Of a stretch of DNA of 46,735 bases, positions 33,305 through 40,332 are shown in pieces; positions within the stretch are counted from its first letter, which is position 1; each line of letters starts with the position of its first letter. The notes under the pieces were generated by a model. The model made no database searches. It was not told where the DNA came from and saw only the letters and a program-made list of their open reading frames with translations. Source of the stretch: Acidobacteriota bacterium (GTDB lineage Bacteria; Acidobacteriota; Terriglobia; Terriglobales; Acidobacteriaceae); the NCBI GenBank assembly GCA_021793405.1, contig JAJYSV010000031.1:1-46735 (forward strand). Reading direction: 5' to 3'. A program made the position numbers and the translations under genes.

Positions 33305-34570
33305 TCACAGCCCTCTGCCGAACAGACTAAAACTCTTCTTCTTCTCCGGATTGTCTCGCAAACCACACGCAGTTCTGGCCATTTGCCGGATCACCCGCGA
33401 AATGGGAGAATCTTCCAACGCGAGCGGGCTAGCTGTGTTCTGTGCGCGCGAGGCGACCCGATAGTCGCTGGGAATCTTCCATTGCGGCGGGATGGTCAGC
33501 GCCTTTCCGATGTCCTTTTCATCAATCCCGAGTGGACGCTGCGTAAAGCGATTGAGCACAATCTCAGGCTTGAATCCTGTGGGAGTAAAGAACTCGGCGA
33601 TGAGGCGATTCGAATTGCGCAATCCGGGAATACTGACCTCCGTGACCAGATAGACGACGGAGGCTTCCTTGAAAAGGGAATTGCTGGTCGGACCCATGTT
33701 TGAACCGGCGTCTACGATCACATAATCAAAAGCCTGCCGAGCCACAGTCAGCAATCGCTCGACGGCCTCAACCGTAGCTTGAATGGGAACGTAGCCGTCT
33801 GGTGCGGCCAGAACGGAAAGCCCCGAGCTATGCTTGCTCAGCAACTTCGAAAAGAAATTTGAATCCAGTCGGTTGAAATTCTCGAGGGCGTTGGCCACCG
33901 AAAACTCGGCGCGTATGCCGAGGCCAAGCGCCACATCCCCGATCGGCAGACCGAGATCGATCAACAGGGTGGTCTGATGGGATTCCTGGGCGACCACGAC
34001 CGCGAAGTTGGTGGCGACGGTGGTAACGCCGGAACCGCCTTTCGCCGCGATAAACACCAGCAACTTTCCCAGCGCCTTCTTGGCAGGGCGATCAACTGGA
34101 CGGCGAACCATCGCGCGCACCAGGGCTTCCTCAATCGCTCCCGGCGCGATGGGCAGCGACAGAAACTCACGGGCACCAGCTCGCATACAGCGGACCAGCA
34201 TGGCTGAATCCGCCCGCGCGGAATAGACCATCACAGTGACAGAGCTGCTGGTGGCGCAGATAGCTTCTACCAGATCGAGAGCGTGTTCCGCATCGCTGTC
34301 CAGCTCAATAATGACCACATCGTAATCGGACTCCAACAGCCGCGGCACATCGTCAAGGCCGGGATACGACGTCAGCTCCCGCGTTACACGCGCCTGAGAT
34401 CCAACCAGGGCATCTGCGATAGCGTTGCGGCGCAGCTCATCTGGGCCAATCAACGCAACCGTCAAGATGTCGGCGCCAAGCGAATCGCGGTCCTGAGTTC
34501 TGGTTGCCATCTGCAATTCGCGATTCCCTTCTGCTTGCGGCGTCCTTTTCACTTGAGTTGGAATTCGCAT
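33305..34570 (-). CDS. cpaE: TadZ/CpaE-like pilus localisation protein
   Basis: A protein of about 421 residues. An N-terminal receiver-like domain (about 35-150) lacks the phosphoacceptor: the strand reads VVIIELDSD, with Glu where Asp is usual. The C-terminal part is a MinD/ParA-like ATPase with KGGSGVTT (177-184), where the usual P-loop Lys is Val as often in CpaE, and a DYVIVDAGSNMG motif. It is thought to place the pilus machine at a cell site. Start is uncertain: ATG 34570 and ATG 34510 both lack a good ribosome site. Confidence 0.87.
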   Translation of the reverse strand: MRIPTQVKRTPQAEGNRELQMATRTQDRDSLGADILTVALIGPDELRRNAIADALVGSQARVTRELTSYPGLDDVPRLLESDYDVVIIELDSDAEHALDLVEAICATSSSVTVMVYSARADSAMLVRCMRAGAREFLSLPIAPGAIEEALVRAMVRRPVDRPAKKALGKLLVFIAAKGGSGVTTVATNFAVVVAQESHQTTLLIDLGLPIGDVALGLGIRAEFSVANALENFNRLDSNFFSKLLSKHSSGLSVLAAPDGYVPIQATVEAVERLLTVARQAFDYVIVDAGSNMGPTSNSLFKEASVVYLVTEVSIPGLRNSNRLIAEFFTPTGFKPEIVLNRFTQRPLGIDEKDIGKALTIPPQWKIPSDYRVASRAQNTASPLALEDSPISRVIRQMARTACGLRDNPEKKKSFSLFGRGL

Positions 34571-34608
34571 GTTATTTTGTGAAATCGCCTTAATATGTAC
34601 ATCTGTCC

Positions 34609-35124
34609 TCAACGAGAAAAGAACGAGATGAGTGTGCCGATTGCAATTGCTGGAGCATAGGGCATTTTGCGCGTCAGCGGATTGTCGAGTATCAGTTCAG
34701 GATGGGGACGAAGTCCGCGCTTTCTCAGCCCGAAAATCAAGTCTCCCGTCCCACTGAACAGCTCGCCTACGAATCCACCGCCAATTGCCCAACAAAGCGC
34801 CATGATCCCGCCGGCAATTCCTGTTAGAACCAATGCCACCAACAACTGCGCCGGTCCAATCCACGCCCCCACGGCGGCACACAGCTTCAAGTCACCCATT
34901 CCCATGCCGCCCATCCAATAAAAAAATCCGAGAACAACGGTTCCCAAGCCAATTCCGAGCAAGCTCTGCCCGACTCCGTGCCAGCCGTGCATCCAGCCCG
35001 AGACTGCGATCCCCGCCACCAGGAACGGCAATACCAGCCAGTTTGGAATGCGGCAACTGCGCACATCTGTAAAAGTTGCGATGGCGAGAACAATAAGAGT
35101 CGGCCACCAGGCAATCGAATGCAT
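34609..35124 (-). CDS. cpaA: Prepilin peptidase TadV/CpaA
   Basis: A 171-residue polytopic aspartic protease that cleaves the Flp and TadE/G prepilins. The first catalytic Asp is in TFTDVRSCRIPN (Asp20), the second in the GxGD motif GGMGMGDLK (Asp78). Six hydrophobic segments are seen. ATG 35124 is chosen over a frame extending to 35181. It is the first gene of the minus-strand operon tadV-tadZ-tadA-tadB-tadC, and a sigma54-like promoter lies about 42 bases upstream. Confidence 0.9.
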   Translation of the reverse strand: MHSIAWWPTLIVLAIATFTDVRSCRIPNWLVLPFLVAGIAVSGWMHGWHGVGQSLLGIGLGTVVLGFFYWMGGMGMGDLKLCAAVGAWIGPAQLLVALVLTGIAGGIMALCWAIGGGFVGELFSGTGDLIFGLRKRGLRPHPELILDNPLTRKMPYAPAIAIGTLISFFSR

Positions 35125-35165
35125 ACACCAGCTCTTTCTTCCCTTATGGGAACACTGACGGAAGT

Positions 35166-35180
35166 GCAATCGTCCGTCCA
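35166..35180 (-). promoter_or_regulatory. Sigma54-like promoter of the tad operon
   Basis: The minus strand reads TGGACGGACGATTGC: TGG and TTGC are correct and GG/GC are ten bases apart, but the -24 tail (ACG for CAC) is off consensus. The start would be near 35154, leaving a leader of about 30 bases to the peptidase ATG. Confidence 0.45.
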
Positions 35181-35475
35181 AATCGCCCGGAGCCGGGAAC
35201 TGTCTGAATTCAAGGCGTTATAGGCGTCGTCACCCGCGTGGGTGTGCACGGTTGTTTACAGGCTGTGCCAGTAAAGTGACGGGGCGGATACACCCCGCGC
35301 GGCCTGCGCCGCATTGGGAGACATGCATCCCAAGTCGAGATTGTGCTGGCATAGAGTTGTGATCTGGCAGGCGAGCTATCCGTGAGATCACGGGCGTCGG
35401 CCCCTGCAAGGGATTGCTCGATAGTCTGAAACATGATTTGGGGTACCTAGTCTGCTAACCGTGATATCGTCTACT

Positions 35476-35576
35476 GGTTACTAACGTTTCTAGACGCTTC
35501 TACCAGTTTTAGGCCCGCCAGTGGAGGGCGTCTGCTATATCCAAGACAGATAGCAGGTTACTAAAGTTTGCTAGAC
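35476..35576. repeat. Direct repeat upstream of the regulator gene
   Basis: GGTTACTAACGTTTCTAGAC (35476-35495) recurs 80 bases downstream (35556-35576) with one A/C change and one inserted G. Eighty bases is close to eight helix turns, so two identical proteins could bind the same face. It may be an autoregulatory site for the adjacent NtrC-type regulator. Confidence 0.5.
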
Positions 35577-35696
35577 CTGTTACCGGATTTCTGCTACAAA
35601 CGCTTTACCTCAATGAATTTTCTGGCTTGAGACTCCTCCGCGCCCGCATGGAGCAGTTTCGTCGCCTGTACGTGTGAGATTCAGGAGATTACAAAT

Positions 35697-37091
35697 ATGA
35701 TCCGAATTGCACTGTATTCGGAGGACCGAAAGCTTCAGCAGCTATTGTCCTCTGCCTTGGGAAAAGAATTTCAAATCACCTTAGAACCGGCTGAAGAAGA
35801 AATCCATCAGTCGTTCTCCGCGGGCGAATGCGATGTTGTCGTCCTCGACCTGGATAGTAATCAGGCGTCGCTGCAAGAGCGAATTGCCTGCTCAGGGCGA
35901 ATCGTCGGATCGAAGGTTTCCCCGGTAGTACTGGCCGACGACGGCCTTCGTTCTACCGCGCTTGAGTTGGTACGGCAGGGCGCGCACAGCTACTGCCGCA
36001 AGCCGCCTTCCATTGTCGAACTCAAAGCGATGTTGCGGCGCGCCCATGAGAGCCGCTCGCTGAAGCGGAAACTGGAGGCCGTGCAACATCAACTGGAAGC
36101 AGTCAACAGTTGCGATCGACTGATCGGATCCAGCCCGCAAATACGCCAGGTTTATGAACTGGTGCGCCGCGTCGCCAACGTCAACACGTCCGTGCTGGTC
36201 ACTGGAGAAAGCGGTACCGGCAAAGAATTGACCGCCCGCGCAATCCATAACCTGGGCAACCGCGCTGACCAGCCATTTGTCGCTGTTTCCTGCGGAGCCA
36301 TCCCGGAGACGCTCATCGAAGCCGAGTTGTTCGGTCATGAGAAAGGCGCCTTCACTGGTACGGTCGGCCTGCGGCAGGGCTATTTGGAGCAGGCGGGCTC
36401 CGGCACGCTGTTCCTGGACGAAATCGGTGAACTTAGCTTGAGCACCCAAGTAAAGCTTCTGCGAGTCTTGCAGGAACGCGAATTCAACCGGCTCGGTAGC
36501 ACCCAGCTGATTCCCTTGCGGGCACGCGTGGTTTTCGCCACCCACCAGAACCTGGCTGAAATGGTCGCGCAGGGGACTTTCCGGCAGGACCTTTATTACC
36601 GCATCAATGTAATGAGAATCGATATACCACCTCTCCAGGAGCACCCGGAAGATATCCCCCTCATCGCCAGACATTTCCTGCGACATTATTCCGAGATGCA
36701 CGAAAAAGACATTGAGGAGATCGATCCAGAAGCGATGTGTCTGCTACAAGCGTATTCCTGGCCGGGAAATGCGCGCGAACTGGAGAACGTGATTCAGCGG
36801 GCCATCATCGTCGCTCGCGATAACATCATTCGTCCGGAAGATTTGCCGGAGGACCTTCAGGAAGAAAGCGTCGTCAACATTGCCGATTACCGTTCAACGG
36901 GATCGTTCGAGCGACAACTTCACGACTATAAGATCAAACTTGCTACCGCTGCCGTGCGCGAAAATCAGGGCAATAAGACCATGGCGGCCCGCAGTCTGCA
37001 AATTTCACGCGCCTATCTCCATCGTCTGATTCGGCTTGCGGAAGAAGATTCCTTGCAAGTACGAGGGGGCCAAGAGGTAGGGACTGCTTGA
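35697..37091 (+). CDS. Sigma54-dependent NtrC-family response regulator
   Basis: A 464-residue enhancer-binding protein. A receiver domain (1-115) keeps Asp51 and Lys102. The AAA+ domain (about 140-370) has Walker A GESGTGKE (170-177), the sigma54 contact loop GAFTGT (217-222, GAFTGA is usual), Walker B TLFLDEIGEL and the arginine-finger region. A Fis-type helix-turn-helix (about 420-455, NKTMAARSLQISRAYLHRLIRL) ends the protein. AGGAG precedes ATG 35697. No histidine kinase is beside it. Its place between the tad operon and sigma54 promoters suggests it controls the pilus genes. Confidence 0.9.
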   Translation: MIRIALYSEDRKLQQLLSSALGKEFQITLEPAEEEIHQSFSAGECDVVVLDLDSNQASLQERIACSGRIVGSKVSPVVLADDGLRSTALELVRQGAHSYCRKPPSIVELKAMLRRAHESRSLKRKLEAVQHQLEAVNSCDRLIGSSPQIRQVYELVRRVANVNTSVLVTGESGTGKELTARAIHNLGNRADQPFVAVSCGAIPETLIEAELFGHEKGAFTGTVGLRQGYLEQAGSGTLFLDEIGELSLSTQVKLLRVLQEREFNRLGSTQLIPLRARVVFATHQNLAEMVAQGTFRQDLYYRINVMRIDIPPLQEHPEDIPLIARHFLRHYSEMHEKDIEEIDPEAMCLLQAYSWPGNARELENVIQRAIIVARDNIIRPEDLPEDLQEESVVNIADYRSTGSFERQLHDYKIKLATAAVRENQGNKTMAARSLQISRAYLHRLIRLAEEDSLQVRGGQEVGTA

Positions 37092-38632
37092 CCGCAGCAA
37101 CACGGATACATGAGCGCACCCCCGGGCATGCACAAACTGCTGTGCTGAGAAGAACACTTTCCTTTCCCGTCGCGACCTCGGGCCTGCTCTCTGTGCTCGC
37201 CGTGCTGACGGTGCGCTCGCGTTTCGACGATCCCGACATGTGGTGGCATTTGAAAACGGGCCAGATTATCTGGACCACCCACACCATTCCAACAACAGAC
37301 ATTTTTTCCTATACAACGAATCACCATGCCTGGGTGCCACACGAATGGCTCTCTCAAACCCTCATATACGGCGCTTATCGGTTCGGCGCCTACTCCGGTA
37401 TGATGCTGTGGCTGTGTTGTCTCACCGCTGCCATCCTGATCGCTGGGTATGTGTTGTGCACGCTCTATTCCGGCAATGCCAAGGTGGCTTTTATCGGGGC
37501 CATGGCGATTTGGTTCTTCGCGACCGCTGGCCTCGCGATACGGCCACAGATGATCGGATATCTCCTGCTCGTCATCGAGTTGCTGCTAATGCAACTGGGA
37601 CGTACTGGCAATCCACGTTGGTTTTTCTTGTTGCCGCCGCTATTTGCGGTGTGGGTCAACTGCCACGGATCTTTTTTCTTTGGATTTCTGCTGGCAGCGC
37701 TGTTTCTTCTCTGCTCGTTCTTTGATTTCCGGATGGGCTCATTGGTATCCTCGCGCTGGCCGCCTCACCGTCGCAGGCTGCTGATGATAGCGATTGTCCT
37801 TTCGGCAATCGCGTTGTTTCTCAATCCGGTCGGGGTGAAACAGATCCTGTACCCGCTGAATACCCTGCTCCATCAGTCGATACAGATGAGTTCCGTCCAA
37901 GAGTGGATGCCGCTCGCGATGAATGGCGGCCGCGGGCTTGGACTTCTGGTCGTGCTGGGATGCATTTTTCTGCTGGTCATCGCCCACCGGTCGGAACTGT
38001 TTTTGGATGAACTGGCGGTGCTAGCCGTGGGTACGTGGCTTGCGGTCAGTCACCAGCGAATGATATTCGTGTTCGGCATATTGGCGGCCCCTGTATTGTC
38101 AAGGCTACTTGCAAATTCCTGGGACGGATATGATGCCGCTCGCGATCGCCCATTACCTAACGCAATCCTCATCGCAGTGTCTCTGCTGGCAATCATATGG
38201 GGATTCCCGAATCGTCAGAACCTAGCAAAGCAGGTTACCGCCAAGAGTCCGGTGAAGGCGGTCGAGTTTATCCAGACCCACCATCTTTCCGGGCGCATGC
38301 TGAACGACTATGGATATGGCGGATACCTGATCTGGGCGGCGCCGGAATACCCGGTGTTCGTCGATGGTCGCGGCGACGTTTTCGAGTGGACAGGTGTGCT
38401 CGCACAATTTGGCAAGTGGGCGCTGCTGCAGAGCAACCCAAATACTCTTCTAGACAAGTACGCCATCAATTTTTGCCTGTTGACGCGGACATCACCCATG
38501 GCGCATGTACTGCCGTTACTCCCCAACTGGAGAACGGTCTATTCCAGCAATAAGTCGATGATCTTTGTTCGAACTTCGGACCTAGGCCAAACAGCCCAAC
38601 GCATCACTCCTGTGTCCGGTAGCAAAAAATGA
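37088..38632 (+). CDS. Multi-pass membrane protein of unknown function
   Basis: A 514-residue protein with about ten hydrophobic segments. The start is TTG 37088, overlapping the regulator stop by four bases (TTGA), so it is translationally coupled to the NtrC-type gene. After the first helix a soluble loop reads SRFDDPDMWWHLKTGQIIWTTHTIPTTDIFSYT, a pattern of lipid-linked glycosyltransferase-like proteins, with PHEWLSQ later. The C-terminal part (about 385-500) has GYGGYLIWAAPEYPVFVDGRGDVFEW. No catalytic role can be assigned; I infer an envelope glycan or pilus-linked function from position. Confidence 0.7.
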   Translation: MTAATRIHERTPGHAQTAVLRRTLSFPVATSGLLSVLAVLTVRSRFDDPDMWWHLKTGQIIWTTHTIPTTDIFSYTTNHHAWVPHEWLSQTLIYGAYRFGAYSGMMLWLCCLTAAILIAGYVLCTLYSGNAKVAFIGAMAIWFFATAGLAIRPQMIGYLLLVIELLLMQLGRTGNPRWFFLLPPLFAVWVNCHGSFFFGFLLAALFLLCSFFDFRMGSLVSSRWPPHRRRLLMIAIVLSAIALFLNPVGVKQILYPLNTLLHQSIQMSSVQEWMPLAMNGGRGLGLLVVLGCIFLLVIAHRSELFLDELAVLAVGTWLAVSHQRMIFVFGILAAPVLSRLLANSWDGYDAARDRPLPNAILIAVSLLAIIWGFPNRQNLAKQVTAKSPVKAVEFIQTHHLSGRMLNDYGYGGYLIWAAPEYPVFVDGRGDVFEWTGVLAQFGKWALLQSNPNTLLDKYAINFCLLTRTSPMAHVLPLLPNWRTVYSSNKSMIFVRTSDLGQTAQRITPVSGSKK

Positions 38633-38733
38633 CTGACCTGACCGGGAGAAATCCTTCCCGAACTTTTCCGTGCGGGAATGGGGGTGAAACAGCGGGGGTA
38701 GTCAGGAGCAATTGCGCGGTTCAACAGAAGCAA

Positions 38734-38768
38734 GCATACTGCACTGCGAATCTGCGCTTGCAGTATGC
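38734..38768. terminator. Inverted repeat between convergent genes
   Basis: GCATACTGCA (38734-38743) and TGCAGTATGC (38759-38768) form a ten-pair stem with a 15-base loop. It lies between the stop of the membrane protein gene (38632) and the stop of the small Lys-rich gene (38783). The plus-strand side is followed by AT-rich sequence but no unbroken T run. It could end both transcripts. Confidence 0.5.
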
Positions 38769-38782
38769 AGTTGAATTAATTT

Positions 38783-39001
38783 TCAATGGACCATTTTGTA
38801 ACTCTTCCTCAATTTTGTTTGCGACTTTTTCTGCGCTTTTCTCAGCTTCTTTTGTTGCTTCTTCTGGTTTTTCACATACGCTTTTCTTGACTTGGATGAG
38901 CTGGTTCGCGATGCGTGCTGGACAGGGTTTGCTGCGGCATTGGCAACGATCGGCACAGCGACCGCCAGAGAGAAAAACAGGACATAAGCTGGAAGTTTCA
39001 T
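38783..39001 (-). CDS. Small secreted Lys-rich protein
   Basis: A 72-residue protein with a clear signal peptide (MKLPAYVLFFSLAVAVPIV, cut near ANA-AN) and a mature part of about 48 residues that is extremely basic, rich in Lys, Gln and Ser (KNQKKQQKKLRKAQKK). No family was recognised. ATG 39001 lies seven bases behind GGGGA; the ATG immediately before it is less well spaced. The protein is likely periplasmic and could bind anionic polymers. Confidence 0.65.
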   Translation of the reverse strand: MKLPAYVLFFSLAVAVPIVANAAANPVQHASRTSSSKSRKAYVKNQKKQQKKLRKAQKKSQTKLRKSYKMVH

Positions 39002-39204
39002 CATAAGTTCCCCATGAAAGAAGCTTAGATTGCTTAAGAATATGCCATCAACCGCATCGAAGAGCTGCTGCCCTGGAACCTCGCTGCCTCGCTCCAAACC
39101 GAACCATCCCAGGCAAGCGGGGATCTCAGTACGCTTACGGAGTTGCCAGCCATAACTCCAGAACATGCTCAAGTTTAATTCCAGCTCTATAGATTATGAC
39201 TACA

Positions 39205-40314
39205 CTATCCGTCAATCCGCTCTATTATCTGCTCGCACTGAGGGATGGCCTGTCCGGTTTGCAATATCGTGTCTTTCAGTCGGTGATTCCAGATCTCCAA
39301 CAGCGATTCAGCTGCGGAAAAGATGACGGGGCCCAGGACTAGGCCGGAGATTCCAAATAACCAGACACCGCCCAGCAGCGACAGGAAGATGGAGGCAGTA
39401 TGCTGTCGCAATTTTGCTCCGACCAGCACAGGATACAGAACGTTGTCCAGCGTACTGATGACGAGAGAGCCGACAGCGATCAGGATTGTCATTCTGATCC
39501 AATGGCCGGTCATGGCAAAGTAAATGGCAACCGGGACCCAGACTACGTACGCGCCGAAATACGGAACAATGGCGACGATCGCCGTTATCACCCCTAGAAT
39601 CGCGGCGTCGCGAATTCCTAGAGAGGCGAACATAACGCCGGCGGCCAAGCCCTGGATGGCCGCCACAACGAAGTGTCCGAGAAAAGTAGCGCGAATCGTC
39701 TCCTCGATTCTTTCCAGCAGATAATGTATTTCGGAATCGACAAGCGGGAACAGGTTGTAAAGAAAGCGAAGGGCCACTTCCTCGTCGCGATAGAGGAAAA
39801 AGAGGAGAAACAGCATGATGATCGTTTGCGTGAGCGCGGCGACGGAGCCGCTGAGCATCGCGACCAGGCTTCCGGCCAGAAATTCCGCGCTCTTCTGCGC
39901 AGCCTGGCTGAGAGAAAGAACCTCAGAGCTGCGCTGCAGGACGGAGGAGAGATAAGGATACCGCTCCAGAAACGCACTCACGCCCTGCTCGACGCTGCCA
40001 CCCTGCAGCAGACGAGCAGCCGTGATGGCATACTGACCGATAATCTGCACGAGAAAGAGAGAGGGCACGATGATGCTGAGGGTGGCGAGTAACAGCGCCA
40101 GCGAGGCCGTCCCGGTCGGGTTGCCGATCTTGCGGCGCAGCCAGCGATGCGGACGGCGCGTGACCACGGCCATTACAATTGCGCCCACAATGGCGGGCAT
40201 AAAGGGGCGAAGCATCAGCAGACAGACTGCGAGAATCCCGAGCGTGACGATGAAAAGAGAAATGCCTTTCCATGTGAACTGAACCGGCGCCGTTCCCGCA
40301 ATATCGTTCTCCAT
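39205..40314 (-). CDS. AI-2E family transporter
   Basis: A 369-residue membrane protein of the AI-2E family, related to TqsA and PerM. Eight or so membrane segments; the family signature near the C-terminal half is GLAAGVMFASLGIRDAAILGVITAIVAIVPYFGAYVVWVPVAIYFA and a second block TLDNVLYPVLVGAKLRQHTASIFLSLLGGVWLFGISGLVLGPV. Members transport autoinducer 2, or act as Na/H antiporters; the substrate here is unknown. ATG 40314 is preferred behind AAAGG; ATG 40332 directly abuts the ATPase stop. It lies 18 bases after the ATPase. Confidence 0.87.
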   Translation of the reverse strand: MENDIAGTAPVQFTWKGISLFIVTLGILAVCLLMLRPFMPAIVGAIVMAVVTRRPHRWLRRKIGNPTGTASLALLLATLSIIVPSLFLVQIIGQYAITAARLLQGGSVEQGVSAFLERYPYLSSVLQRSSEVLSLSQAAQKSAEFLAGSLVAMLSGSVAALTQTIIMLFLLFFLYRDEEVALRFLYNLFPLVDSEIHYLLERIEETIRATFLGHFVVAAIQGLAAGVMFASLGIRDAAILGVITAIVAIVPYFGAYVVWVPVAIYFAMTGHWIRMTILIAVGSLVISTLDNVLYPVLVGAKLRQHTASIFLSLLGGVWLFGISGLVLGPVIFSAAESLLEIWNHRLKDTILQTGQAIPQCEQIIERIDG

Positions 40315-40332
40315 GCCTGCCAGCCTTTCCAT

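Larger units (their letters stand above)
35125..35696. other. Divergent control region between cpaA and the NtrC-type regulator
   Basis: The 572 bases hold a sigma54-like promoter for cpaA (35166-35180), a GTGTGCACGGT motif (35242-35252) related to motifs upstream of the other sigma54 sites, and a direct repeat of about 20 bases (35476-35495 and 35556-35576) before the regulator gene. No gene was recognised. Confidence 0.5.

Noticed and set aside
35260-35275. TGGCAC on the minus strand upstream of cpaA as a sigma54 site
   Set aside because: The -12 half is GTAA instead of TTGC, so the essential GC is missing.
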